From: Naematelia aurantialba
Taxonomy: Eukaryota > Basidiomycota > Tremellomycetes > Tremellales > Naemateliaceae
NCBI GenBank assembly: GCA_021527695.1
Contig: JAKFAO010000006.1
Location: forward strand, 1,550,001-1,614,000
Reading direction: 5' to 3'
DNA: 64,000 bases
Shown: one piece after another, positions 1-11,011 of the stretch
Numbering within the stretch: position 1 is the first letter of the stretch
Layout of the letters: the number at the start of each line of letters is the position of its first letter
Program-made: the position numbers and the translations under genes
Notes under the pieces: model-generated
The model's database searches: none
Told to the model about the DNA's origin: nothing
What the model saw: only the letters and a program-made list of their open reading frames with translations

Positions 1-1179
1 GGACGGGCCCATCGGCGGAGACAAGGCCGTCGCCGCGTACTTTGTGAGTCGACTCTGCTAACTCGACTCTGCCCACTCGAGCCCCTCCTACCAGAGCGAA
101 CCGCGTTTCCGCGACCCTTCCGCGGCGACTCTAGCGGCTCTAGTTCGCGCTACCTACTGGTGTCTAGTAGGCGTGGCTGATGACTCAGCACGGGGCAGAC
201 GGGCTCAGCAATATCTCGGAAACACATCCGCACTTTACGCCGCCCGAGCTGGACCCCGATACGTCCCATGACCACCTGGATCTTTCACCCAAGCCCTCAT
301 GGGAGGCGACGCTCGAGCTTCTCAAGGCAGAGCCAGAAGGGACCGTCACAATCGTGGCTCTGGGTCCGCGTATGTCCTTCCTGCTGTCTCCTACCTGCCG
401 TCTACCATCTGCCACCTGCTACCTGCTACCTGCCACCTGCTGCCGGTGAAATATCGATTCTGAGATGGAGACAACTGACTTACTAAGTGACCAACCTGGC
501 GCACTCGCTGCGCGCGGATCCGACTACATTCGCCAGGGTCAAGACGGTGGTGTGGATGGGTGGTGCGCTCGATGTTCCTGGCAACACGGCGCCATGTGCC
601 GAGTTCAACTGCTTTGCGGACCCGTACGCCGCGTCTGCCATTTTGGACGCCGCCAAGGCCGGGGTGTTTGATCTCGTCATGGCCCCACTGGACATCACCA
701 CGCCGCACACTGTGCCGTTTGCCGACCTGATCCACGAGTCACCTTCTGCCCCGCTGCGGCAATTCATCGCGGCGATGCTGAAGCGCGTGCGGGGGCTGCA
801 GGCGAGTTTCGGCCTCCCGGACGCGATGGAGATGCACGATCCCGTCGCGGTGTGGTATGCCATCGCGCACGCTGCGGTCCCCAAGGGCCACTCGGCGGAG
901 GGCTGGGCCACGCGCGGCCGCGAATTTCGTATCGAGCGGAAAGGCGAGCTCACCCGAGGCATGTGCGTCGTCGACCGCCGCGGCACGGGCGAGGAGGGCG
1001 TCGAGCGGACAGAGAGCGAGCGCCTCAAGGGCACCGTCGTGCCGAGCTTGGAGGAGGACAAGGCGAGCGCGAAAGCGGCAGAGGAAGGGCGGGTCCTGCC
1101 GAAAGTCATCGTTCGGACCCCAGGCAGCGCCGAGTTGAGAAGGATCCTCCTGGGCAGGGTGTTTGGAGACGACGTGTAG
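1..1179 (+). CDS. Inosine-uridine preferring nucleoside hydrolase, 3' part (5' end outside window)
   Basis: Exons 1-43, 189-369 and 488-1179 join in frame and encode the last 304 residues. This family cleaves the N-glycosidic bond of nucleosides to ribose and base in purine/pyrimidine salvage. Visible family signatures are HGADGLSN, the run VALGPLTNLA (formed only after splicing 369 to 488), FNCFADPYAA and APLDITTPH. The N-terminal Asp-rich calcium-binding motif of the family lies upstream of the window. Introns start GTGAGT and GTATGT and end CAG and AAG. The stop is TAG at 1177-1179. Family assignment is firm; substrate preference cannot be read from sequence. Confidence 0.9.
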
Positions 1180-1583
1180 GTGGGCTTGGGAGTGAGTGTG
1201 GGTGCAGGAGCGGTAGGGTGCAGGAGAGGGTGTAGGTGTAGCCATACAAACCCAGAAACCAAACACATAACTGCATTGCTACATTGCTGCTTTGTCTGCA
1301 TGATGAGACGACTTGCATGGATACTGTCTACCCAGCTGGGATATACATGTCTGGAGCTATACCTGTCTACATACAAGATTACCCGCCGTTCATAAGTGGC
1401 GAGAGCGTTATGTGTTACCGTACGGACATACTCGTACATACAACACGCGTCTAAATATAATGTACGTGAATCGTAGATCTTTATGATGATCATTCTACAA
1501 GTGGTGGTGTCAGTGTTCTACAGGTCGTGCGAGTGCCAAGATCATGGTGCAAGTCGTCGCGCCATACGAGGTAGCGGCTGTCG
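1180..1583. other. Intergenic, convergent 3' ends
   Basis: Stretch of 404 bases between the nucleoside hydrolase stop and the stop of the minus-strand HMG gene. It should hold two 3' UTRs. I see no coding signal, no tRNA-like B box and no clear repeat. Confidence 0.6.
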
Positions 1584-3604
1584 TCATCGTTCCGGTATGG
1601 CCGACCGTGACTTGCGCCACCGATACGTCGGGAACATGCGCCTAAACTCGGCGCTGTACTCTTCCCACAGGTCCATCCAGTAGTTTCGCTCCTCCTGCGC
1701 GCGTCAGTCGTGCTTTCTCTTGTCCAAGACTCGTGAGGCAGGAAGTGGGATGCAGGAAGCTAAGCTGCGCTCTTGAAGGATCCCTTGGACCAGGACGCAG
1801 GAGCAGGACAGGAAGCGGGACGCAGGGAGATGCAGCAGCAGGACAGGAAGCGGGACGCAGGGAGATGCACGAGCAGGACAAGACACCACGCACGCGGTCT
1901 AGCTGCCTCCATTCTTCGCCGAGGATCTGACTCGTCCGATCCGTCATAAAGTCCAGAAACAGCTTGCCGATCTGCGAGCGCCGGCGGGACATGAAGATGA
2001 AGTTGCCTTTGGTCATCAGCCCCTGACAGCCATGTTGTTGTCTTCTCTTATTTTTTGCGGCGCACACCAGACTCACAGTTCATGGGCCTCGACGGTGCGG
2101 GCTCGGTGACCCGCATGACGCCCGAGCTGAACTCTGCCTCGACGGCCGCGCGGTCCGTGCTCTTGCTCCGCCCCAGCCCGGTCTTCAAGTACCCGAGCGC
2201 GACGTCGAGCTTCATGCCCCCCTCGCTCGACGACACGCAGACCACCTTGATCCCTGCGGGCGCTGCGAGCCCGCGCAGCTCGGCCAGCATGGCGACCTGG
2301 TCGTGGAACCGCTTGGCGCTCTGCGCGACGAGGTGCCGCACCGCCTCGGCCTGGTCGCACGTGTACCGCGCGGACCGGATGTCGAGGTACGCGCGGTCGC
2401 AGGGGCGGATGGTGCGGCCGTGTTGCGCGAACAGGGTCTCGAGGAAACGCGGCCCGGGGGGGATACGGAGGGGCAGGCCCCGTTGCCGCTTGGTCGGGCG
2501 GATGGGGAGGGTGGGCGGTGCCGGTCGAGCAGAGGGCGGTCCTGCCAGCTCGTTGGAGAGTAGTAGAGGAGTAGTCTGGACCAGTGGCAAGGAAGGGGGC
2601 AGAGGTAGAGGAGCAGGCTGGCCCATTGGCGACGGAGCGAGGAGAGGCAGGGGGGTTGCCCGGCCCAGCGGCGGTGGAGGGGGGAGAAGCAGAGGAATCG
2701 TCCTGCCCGGTGGCGATGGAGGGGGGAGAGGAGGCAACGGAGCGGTGGTGTGGGGTGACGGGAGAGCCCGTGGAGATGAAGTAGCGAGGTGCTGCTGACG
2801 AACAGTGACGAGCGGTGACGGTGCTGTGCCGTGTGCTGGTCGGACGTTAGGTAGCGGGGTATCCACGAGCAGTGGCCACGGCGCTACAAGCTGCTGTGGC
2901 TCCGCGCTGACGTGGAGCGGTGGCGCCGTGTTTGGCCTGCGGTCTTGGTCGCTCGGGCCGTACGCAGCCGCTAGGGGCAGGTAGTCCCCTGCCGTCGCTG
3001 GACTCGTACATGGCAGTCTGTGCTGAGGCGTGACTGGAGGTGTCCAATACTGCGGCACCGGCGCTGGCGCTGGTGCTGGCGCGGGGGGCATTGGCTGGCA
3101 GGTGTTTGTGCTGTGCCACGGCTCGGGGGAACGCCACGTCCATGGGAGTGGATATGCGGCGTCTGAGCGCACATGCCTCTCCATTGGCGTGGCGACGAGC
3201 GTAGACGCAGACGCAGACGTCCTGAACGGTTCAGCACTGGCCGGCTCATACTCTCCGAGCGAGACTCACCATGGTCCGAGCTCTGGCTTGACCGGCTCTG
3301 CTTTGAAAGGCGCCGCCTGGGCGTATACCGATAATGGCTCGAAACCCGCCACGCCTGGATCGTAGTAATCAGGCAACGGCGCGAAGTCCAGCTGGGCATG
3401 CGGCAGGCTCGACCACGGCGCCAAGGACCAGGGTGCGTCGATGTTGCTCAGGAAGTCGACGCCGACGCCGACGCCTGCGCCGACGTCGACGGGGAAGGAC
3501 GGCCAGCTGTTGGGGTACAGAGGGTCCTGGTACTGGGTGTCCGAGGGGAGCGCGAACGCGGCCGTTGCTTGGGCGTACTTCTGCATGGGGGGCACGGCCA
3601 TCAT
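1584..3604 (-). CDS. HMG-box (MATA/SOX-like) DNA-binding protein
   Basis: Four exons, in transcription order 3604-3270, 3221-2077, 2006-1894 and 1694-1584, give 567 residues. The body is Pro/Leu/Ala-rich and looks disordered. A single HMG box occupies the extreme C-terminus, about residues 488-562: it opens with SRPMN, continues NFIFMSRRR, then SQILGEEWRQL, and closes with FPTYRWRKSR. The box is split by two introns, one right after RPMN and one after WRQLDR; both restore the HMG consensus only when spliced. HMG proteins of this type bind the DNA minor groove, and in fungi include mating and pheromone-response regulators, but nothing here fixes the target. The start is uncertain: the ATG at 3604 is followed at once by a second ATG, and the frame stays open upstream without another ATG. 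The acceptor at 2007 is less certain than the others. Confidence 0.75.
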
Positions 3605-3921
3605 CTCGGCTCTCGCAGCTCGTTCGGCACGCTGGTCGAGGTCGGGCCAGACACACGCTGTCGAGGGAGACACTGGACCGCTGGCTCAAAGAACAGCAGC
3701 AGCTTAACAAGGGCGTTGGCGTTGGCGCTGGCGCTGGCGTCGGGCGATGGCAGGAGAATAGTCGGTCCGTGTTGTCCATGGTGTGCACTTGTATCTCCCA
3801 GAGGCAACGCAGGACGCGATCGACGATGAACCGCGACGACCTTGATATCTCAGCGCTCGACGGCGTCAAATCTCGCAGAGGCCGAGACAGGCGACGTACT
3901 CGTGCCGCTCGCTGGGCATGT

Positions 3922-3975
3922 CACACGTTCTGTCGTTCTGTCGTGCTGTCGTGCTGTCGTCCTGTCGTGCTGGCG
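3922..3975. repeat. Short tandem run of CTGTCGTG-like units
   Basis: About six imperfect copies of an 8-base unit (ctgtcgtt, ctgtcgtg, ctgtcgtc) upstream of the HMG gene. Simple repeat of unknown relevance. Confidence 0.6.
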
Positions 3976-5035
3976 GGCCATCGCGCCGTCCGTACGGCCC
4001 CCTTCCCCTCGCTTTGCGGTTCCACGGAACCTAACAAGGGAGCAGCATCGGATCTGCGGCACATGCCGGGCTAGCCGCCTGACGGTGCTACGGCAACCGT
4101 CGCAGTCCTCCATGTGTCATGTGTCGTCGTCAGCGGCCGTCGTGGCCAGCACCAAACTTTGCCTCCCGTAAACAGTGGGCGGGCCGTACCGTACTTGTGA
4201 CAAGAACGCGCTCTCGCCACTGCCGTTCCTCGATGCAGCTGACTCCAAAGCCAACCTTACGCACCCCCTGCCAGCTGTACAAGCACACGTGTACGGGCCC
4301 TAGAGCAGCTGAAAATAGTGCCTGCGGGAGCGTTGCCGATACAGACAGCTGGGAAGCAATGACATATCCAGTCGCGAGGCCTGCGTACCTCCTCGATGAG
4401 CCCACCTGGAGGACGGGTCATCACGCCCATGTGTCACCTGGCGCCTCCGGCGTCTGACTTTTTTCCTCGCCCTGCTCGACACGTTGCACCAGCAAGCCTT
4501 GTCTGCATTGCATTCGTCTAGCCTCCCCGAGATATGGTTATACCAGCGACGTGCTTGGCTTGCGCAGCTCAGTCCGGGAGGGGGGCACCCCTCTCGATTA
4601 CTTCATTATACTACCCATGACTGTACCTGAGTAGTGCAGCTATTTCTGTGCCTAGGACACGGTGGAATCTGCAGAGAATAGGACACGAGTCGAGCCATGC
4701 GGGAGTTTCAGCCAGAGCTACGTACAGACGCCGCCCGCGACCAAGGCGAGACCAGACGCCAAGGGAGCACCGCTCGTAGCCACACGAGGGCACCCGGCAC
4801 GGCATGCACTCGTCTTTGCACTCGCGTGGTAGGCTCCGTGTCCTCGACCATACCGGCATCCTCAGGCGTGTCCGTCACCCTGACCAAGTGCCCGCTCGTA
4901 TCGAACGGCACTTGTCACGTCTGTCGATTGCAGACATGCACGGAACGCCATGCCGGCGTGCGAGACAACGACAACATCCGAGTCGACGAGTCCAGTGCAC
5001 TGTCAGCACGACGGTTCGAGCATTCACTTTGTTGC

Positions 5036-5082
5036 GGTGTCGGCATGACGGTTCGAACATTCAAAACAAGGATGCCGACACC
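5036..5082. other. Perfect 11-bp inverted repeat (hairpin) in intergenic DNA
   Basis: GGTGTCGGCAT at 5036-5046 is followed after 25 bases by its exact reverse complement ATGCCGACACC at 5072-5082. A near-identical 16-base element (gacggttcga plus cattca) lies both in the loop and about 38 bases before it. Nothing shows whether it is transcribed. Confidence 0.6.
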
Positions 5083-5437
5083 ACACGATCATTAATAGAC
5101 TAGTAAGTGATAATTCCCCGATCTGTCGCCCAGACTGAAGGAGCTGGGTTGCTGCGACCGTGCCAATCAGCGATCTATGAAGCGGCGCTGGAAATAGCGA
5201 TACCACTGGACGATGCATAAGCACAGCCATGAGCAATGTTACAGGCATCGATTTTGAATCGCAAGAGACGTTTCGTCATGACAGCATTATTCAGCATACT
5301 TTCTGAACCGGCCAAAAAAAGCAATATTCAACACGAGTCGACGGGTTGGATCTGGTGATACCAGCCAGGCCGAGATCGGTGCGAGAGCGTCATACCGTAT
5401 GCCATTTATGCAATGCAAATGCATGACGAGGATCACA

Positions 5438-6315
5438 TTATGCAAAGTACGCTACGGTGCCCGCCAGTGCTGCTCCATGAACCTCGGAGAAGACGGCCTC
5501 CGCGACAGTGGTGTCATTCGAGCAGCCTATCCGAGTCAGCTCCATCCTGCCCCGTGGCCCACCGCGACTGAGGGAGAGGTGGTTGGTGGTGATGGTGGGA
5601 AGGAGAGCTTCGTGGGCTAGCTCGCGAATGGCGGCTCAGACTCACCAACAACCTCCCAGTTTACCGCGGTAGAGCTTCCGTCCTTGGACACCGTGAGCAA
5701 GTCGTGCACATCTGTGACGCTTGCTCCGTCGAGCTGGGGGTTTCCGAGCAACTCGAACGCTTGGATAAACACCTTCTGTCGTGGTGCAGGCGACGACGCG
5801 GAACCGACGTTCAGGTCCAACTTTTCTGTCAGAGTCAGACCGAGGGTGGAAAATGTGCGCGTCGAACCGGGAGTGTTGCATCTTCCTTTCGTGCTCTGCC
5901 GATTGTCAGCCGATGCCCAAGAGTGACTTGGACCGATCGAGTGTGTGGCCATACGTGCGACGTGGAGGTAGGAGAGGGGAGAGGGGATCGGGGAAGAGGG
6001 GACAGTAGGTGAAGATGCCGGAGGCTCAGCGCAGCTCACGATCAGGTCAAAGCCCTGCCAGGTGACGTTGCAAAAGTCACCCAGATACGACCAGACTTCC
6101 GCCGGCGTAGTGTCTGGTACTGTGACGGCATTGGTAACTTCGAACAAGGTCTGCCCTCTCTGCAGACATCAGCTCCCTCCATTCACGCTGCGACGGAAGG
6201 TTAAACGTACAGGACAGACGACTTTACCGATCAAGGAGCGCGAGACGTCCCGCCCGACGGTCGCTGGGACTGCCACGGTGAATGGGAGTATGAGCAGGGC
6301 AATTTGGACAAGCAT
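5438..6315 (-). CDS. Small secreted SRPBCC (polyketide cyclase/START-like) protein
   Basis: Exons in order 6315-6211, 6159-6040, 5895-5646 and 5526-5438 give 187 residues. Residues 1-17 form a hydrophobic signal peptide (LVQIALLILPFTVAVPA), so the ATG at 6315 is preferred to an in-frame ATG further upstream. After it come TVPDTTPAEVWSYLGDF, then NTPGSTRTFSTLG, the strand region LLTVSKD with AVNWEVV, and a final amphipathic helix ending GTVAYFA. That order (helix-grip entry, strands, C-terminal helix) is typical of Bet v1/polyketide cyclase-like folds. The last exon is found only by using the acceptor at 5527, which gives a clean helix and TAA stop. It shares an upstream region of about 730 bases with the divergent dehydrogenase. 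Ligand and role are unknown. Confidence 0.72.
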
Positions 6316-7047
6316 GTTCGGTGATGAGAGTCCGCGGAGTGGGCTGTGGGGATCGCCAGAGAGTGGAGAGTCGAGAGTCAAAAGTGAGTGAAGCGAGTGT
6401 TGCCTTTGCGGGAGGAGAGAAGGAGCGAGCGTCGATGATGATGAGGATCAGTGCACGTCTGGGGAAACAAGGATGAATCGAGGGCTGCAGTTGTGAGACT
6501 TCTTATACACGGGAGAAATGACAGGACCAGTCAGGTCTGCGTAATGGAGCGTGAGTTAGTAGCGGTCATCGTCCCTGTTGGCTGGTACAAATGAGATCGA
6601 GCTCCCAGCCCTGCATTGGCACAGATCGTCAGGTCGTCAATCAGGGTCGCTCCAAACCCCCTGTCCAGCTGGGCTGGTGGTGCTTGGATTTCATCACCAC
6701 TGAACATACGGCGCGAGCAGTGAGAGTGTGCAGCTCGAGAGAAATGTTTGGTAGTCCTGCTGCTACCCTGCTAGGGACGAGGTACAATTTGTGGAGCGTG
6801 GAGTGCAGCGACATGTGGGTTACATGCTGTCTGTGGAGCGACAACGGGACTGACGATCTATAGCGGGAGAGAGCAACAGCAACACGGGAAGCGTACGCGC
6901 GTCACCAAGAGTGAGCGACCGTGGGAGACTAAACTTCAAGTAGGGGAGTAGTTGATGTACTACCGTGGGAGACCACACCACGATCCCTTAGATACCGGAA
7001 CATCATTTATCCGCTTCCAACTCGGTCCTCACTCATCGATTGGGTCC
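6316..7047. promoter_or_regulatory. Shared divergent upstream region (SRPBCC protein / dehydrogenase)
   Basis: Region of 732 bases between two start codons on opposite strands. It must contain both promoters. I see no coding potential and no clear TATA box or known operator. Confidence 0.5.
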
Positions 7048-8782
7048 ATGTCCTCGAAACCATTCGTCGCCCAGTGGGGGCTCCTCGGCTGCGGCTGTAC
7101 GTACACCATCTCTCCGTCTCGCCGTCTCAGCGTCTCGTCGTCTCCGAGATTTTCAGGAAACACCATGACTGATACCGAGCCATCGCAGGGATATCGAGTC
7201 AGTTCGTCAAGGATGTCTCTACTCCCATGGCGTCTCGGAACGTGACCGACGTCTCACACGCCATCGCAGCGGCCGGCTCGCGATCGCTGTCGAAAGCCCA
7301 GGCGTTTCTGGACGAACACTGTCCGCGCGGGGCCGCGGCTCAGCAGGACGGACTCGTGGACTTCAAGCCCAGGGCATATGGGAGCTACAAGGAGGTCGTC
7401 GAGGACCCTGTATGTCGCGCCGTGCCCCAGGGCGACGCAGCTGATGAAGAAGACAGAACGTCAACATCGTATATGTCGGAACGATGAACGTGTGCCACTA
7501 CGACGACGCCAAGCTAGCTTTGGATGCAGGCAAGAACTGTCTCCTCGAAAAGGTATCGAGTCCAGAGCCCCCTGCGCTTCCTCGGTACATTGCTCATCTG
7601 GCTCGTAGCCTGCCACACTCAACGCGGCGGAATGGCGGTCTTTGTCAGCGCTGGCCAAGGAGAAGAAGGTGTTCCTCATGGAAGGTGAGTCTCTATCCCA
7701 GCACTTCCTTCTCTAGATATTTGAACCTCCCGTTTGCCAAGCTCTGTCTCAGTATCTAGTCAGGTCCCCCAGAAGAACTCGTATACGCAAGTGACTAATC
7801 TGCCCAGCCGTTTGGACGCGATTCAACCCCGTTCTCCTCGCTATCCAAGAAGCCATCCACAAAGACAACATCATCGGCGATGTCCGATGCGTATACTCTG
7901 ACCTCTCGATGGATCTGCTCGACTCGGAGCCAGACACCCACCGGGTCAAGTCGGCAGAGCTAGGCGGCGGACCACTGCTTGACGTCGGGCCGTACCCCCT
8001 GGTATGGGTACGTATTCGTAACTTGGTTCCTCTCGCTTTCCAACTCGTGCCGTGGCTGGTAAGCGTAGTGCGTAAGAGCTAACGGGACAGGCCCTGATGA
8101 TGCTCTTCCGTCATCCGAAAAACGGCATGACACCACCTGAAAAGGTGGGAAGCACGATGATGAAGTACCGCACTGGTGTCGACATGGCCACGAGCTTCAC
8201 CCTGACTTTTCCAAAACTGAACGCTATTGCATACTGTAAGTGCTACGTATCAGCTACCGCCTCCATCTCGTCAAGTGGTGCTCTGGACTACCTCCAGCTG
8301 ACGGCTATATTCTGCAGGCACGACCAGCATCCTTTGTGACACACCGCCCACGCACACCCGCATCGTAGGCTCCAAAGGAGAGATCACCGTTCAAGGCCAC
8401 GCCTCCCGACCGCAAAAGTACATTGTACGCACCTTTGCCGATCCTGCTTCCGAAGACAACAAGGAGGGGAAGGAGATTCTGTTCGACATGACGTTCGATT
8501 CGTTCGGACTGTACTGGGAGGCCGATGCCGTTGCCAGGTGTTTGAAAGGTGAGATCAAGACGACCCGAGCACGCGAGTGAGTGGAGCTGAGACGGTAGAT
8601 GGCCTGCTCGAGTGTCCCACGATGACGCACAAGGAGACTGAGATGACCATGGGTGTGAGCGGCTACTGGCCGATACGTGGAGAGAGACGCGCCGCTGACC
8701 CGACTAGATCTTTGATAAGATTCGTAAAGAGGGAGGATACGAGTTTCTGCCTGGTCTGGAGAGGATCAAGCTGGAGGAGTGA
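7048..8782 (+). CDS. Gfo/Idh/MocA-family NADP-dependent dehydrogenase (D-xylose 1-dehydrogenase / dihydrodiol dehydrogenase type)
   Basis: Nine exons (7048-7096, 7189-7409, 7457-7552, 7609-7684, 7808-8007, 8091-8235, 8318-8548, 8599-8654, 8708-8782) give 382 residues, the usual family length. The Rossmann motif WGLLGCGWIS is created by joining exons 1 and 2. The Lys of the family EKP motif sits at the exon 3/4 junction (LLEK plus PATLNAAEW). GGGPLLDVGPYPL near residue 199 is the conserved substrate-side motif. It ends LERIKLEE. Fungal members oxidise D-xylose or trans-dihydrodiols with NADP in the cytosol; the substrate here is inference. All eight introns are short with GT-AG ends and phases match throughout. 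Confidence 0.9.
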
Positions 8783-9057
8783 TGGCTCGTTGACATGCAA
8801 TAATGATGCTACTCTCCATATCGGCGACACCTGCTTACGCCGCTCCCAAGTGCTTGGTTGGAGGATGCTGCGGATGCCATCTCGCACTGGACGTACAGCG
8901 CCACTCTTCGCTTCAGTGCCGGCGCGGAAGCAAATCTTCCACGCTGCCGCTGTTGAACGTCTTTTGCTTGTATCTCGTCTCGTTCTTTCATGTTTTGACT
9001 GCATCGCACCACCTCATACACCATACACCAGACATCTCGCGATCATCAGGCAACAGC

Positions 9058-10745
9058 ATGTCTCTTCCACCGCTGAATCCGGATAAAACCACCTCGGGGA
9101 TCATCGTGGACCCGCGAACGCTTGAGCGGGTCGTTCCGCCGTCTAAGCGGGCCGATGGAAGGCGAGTCCTCGTCTGTTCTTTGGGGGATGGGGAGTCGGT
9201 GCCCGTTAGATGGCCGGGCCTCACCTCTCGACTGGACACTGATACCGGCCATGACCCTTTTCTACTCTAGAATCCCGGTGCCTCACCTCGTTGCCTGTTG
9301 CCAATCTACTGCTGCTGCTGCTGGCTGCTGGCTGCTGGCTGCTGGATTACCGGGTATATACATTCTGGACACGCCGATGTCCAGACCAAAGACCATCGAT
9401 GTATATTCACTGGCGCTGACTTCTCTCTAGCGTCCGCAAACAGCTCAAGATCCGCCCCGGCTTCACCCCTCAGGAAGACGTCGGCGTCTTCCGGACCTCT
9501 CGACAACGCACTGCCGAGTCCGTCAAGGGCGTCGTCCCAGGCTCGAACCGCGCTGCCGCGAAGCCGAAACCTGCCCCTGACAACCCCTTTGCGTCGTCCT
9601 CTACGTCGGCGCCGGCGCCGGCACCGACACCGACACAGGCAAAGAGCAAGGCGCAATTGAAGAACGAGCGGCGGCGCGCGAAGCGGCGCGAAGACAAGGC
9701 GTGGGACGAGGAGAGCGACGACGACGACGATGCGGGCGACATCAAGGCGGCGTTCGCCGAGGCCGATGCGGAGCGGTCGGCGGGTGGGCGGGGTGTCGAT
9801 GGTGAGGGTACGAACGGAGACGGTGCAGACGGAGAGGGTGCAGACGGAGTGGGTGCAGACGGAGAGGGTGCAGACGGAGAGGGTGCAGACGGAGTGGGTG
9901 CGGACGGAGGGGGTGCAGAGGCGAAGAACGGCTCAGGGGCACGGGCGGGAGGGATCGGCGCTGAAGACGCATTTGATCATGGTGGTGCGCCGGCCGAGTC
10001 GGGAGCCGGGGCTGGCACCGGCCCAGCATCTGGCGCGGGAGCCGACCACCACGAGCCGGAAACGACAGCGATGCTCTCCCCGCCTCCGCCTGGACCCCGC
10101 GGCGTGCCCGACTCGGCGTCGTCCGTCGCTGCATCGGCGGCACCAAAGCCACTGGCGTCCAAGGCCGACGGGCCGTGGCGGTCTACGCGTTCACATACCC
10201 CTTCAGCCTCGTCTACGCCTCCAACCACATCCACATCCACATCGACTCCAACACCAACACCAACACCGACAGCGACAGCGACAACATCAACACCAACGAC
10301 AACCGCCACCGCACCGCCAGCATCGGCTAAACCCCATCCGATCCAGGGCGGCCGCAAAGGCCCGATCGGGCTCGCTCACCCGCCTCCAATCCCTCCGCCC
10401 ACCGCGAAACCGCCCGCTGCGAAACCTGCCAAAAAGGCCGGAGGCGGAACAGGCGGTGCTCGCGCGCCATCGACGCCCAAGACGAAGATCCAGCTACAGC
10501 AGCCCGCTCCAGCCCCGGCGCCGGCGCCCGCACCGGAACCGAGAGTCCGGAAGGAGGTCAAGGTGCGCCAGGGCGGGGCGAACGATGTGACAAGTCTGGC
10601 TAGTCGGCTGAAGAGTATCGTGTTGGAGAACCAAAAGCCCGCGCCGAAGGAGAGGCGCAAGGGCGCGGGGCTGGGGGCGGGGGCGGACGACGCGGGATCG
10701 GCTGGTGTTGGTGCTGGTGCTACAGCCACGACCGAGACGGCATGA
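9058..10745 (+). CDS. PYM homologue (partner of Y14-Mago, exon junction complex disassembly factor)
   Basis: Two exons, 9058-9161 and 9431-10745, give 472 residues. Residues about 10-55 carry the PYM/WIBG N-terminal domain: SGIIVDPRTLERVVPP, KRADGS and VRKQLKIRPGFTPQEDV, the part that contacts the Mago-Y14 dimer in known homologues. A Lys/Arg-rich stretch (KNERRRAKRR) follows, as in animal PYM. The protein is more than twice the usual length because of Gly/Ala/Asp repeats (residues about 165-197) and Thr/Pro-rich segments. A conserved-looking helix TSLASRLKSIVLENQ lies near residue 420. The single intron starts GC, not GT (AAG then GCGAGT), and only this donor joins the PYM domain in frame. 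It converges on ALG1. Confidence 0.85.
9821..9918 (+). repeat. 15-bp coding tandem repeat in the PYM gene
   Basis: Six to seven copies of a 15-base unit (ggtgcagacggagag with g/t changes) encode repeating GADGE/GADGV pentapeptides. It lies in a disordered part of the protein. Confidence 0.85.
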
Positions 10746-11011
10746 CACGGCGGCAGGGGAATGACACCGCGTATGGCATGATACGGCGGTACGAGGATGA
10801 GGGCAGGACGTCCGCCGGCTGTCTCATCCAACAGAGAGGCTGGGAGAGCGTGTGGAGCCAACGTGATCTGGAGGCACCGCCAATGTAGAAGCACGGACCA
10901 TCTATATCGCACAGCGCGGACTGTGCACATGGATGCATACAGATGTCACTCGACGTCGATACCTATGTGCAATGTGATGTTTAGTGCCAGTCAGTCGCGA
11001 GACCGGTCCGG

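Larger units (their letters stand above)
3605..5437. other. 1.8 kb without a supported gene
   Basis: Promoter side of the HMG gene and 3' side of the SRPBCC gene. All open frames are short, lack splice-linked continuation and match nothing I know. It holds a short TGTCGT-type tandem run near 3920-3975 and a perfect 11-bp hairpin at 5036-5082 (separate entry). A non-coding RNA or an unrecognised small gene cannot be excluded. Confidence 0.5.

Noticed and set aside
483..1493. 336-codon minus-strand open frame
   Set aside because: It is antisense to the well-supported nucleoside hydrolase exon 3 and has no family motif; GC-rich coding sequence often leaves the opposite strand open.
1584..3604. 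HMG gene as evidence of a mating-type locus
   Set aside because: None of the usual neighbours (pheromone genes, receptor, STE kinases, homeodomain pair) is in the window.
5005..5065. Two gacggttcga strings resembling a tRNA B box
   Set aside because: No A box, acceptor stem or cloverleaf can be drawn around either copy.
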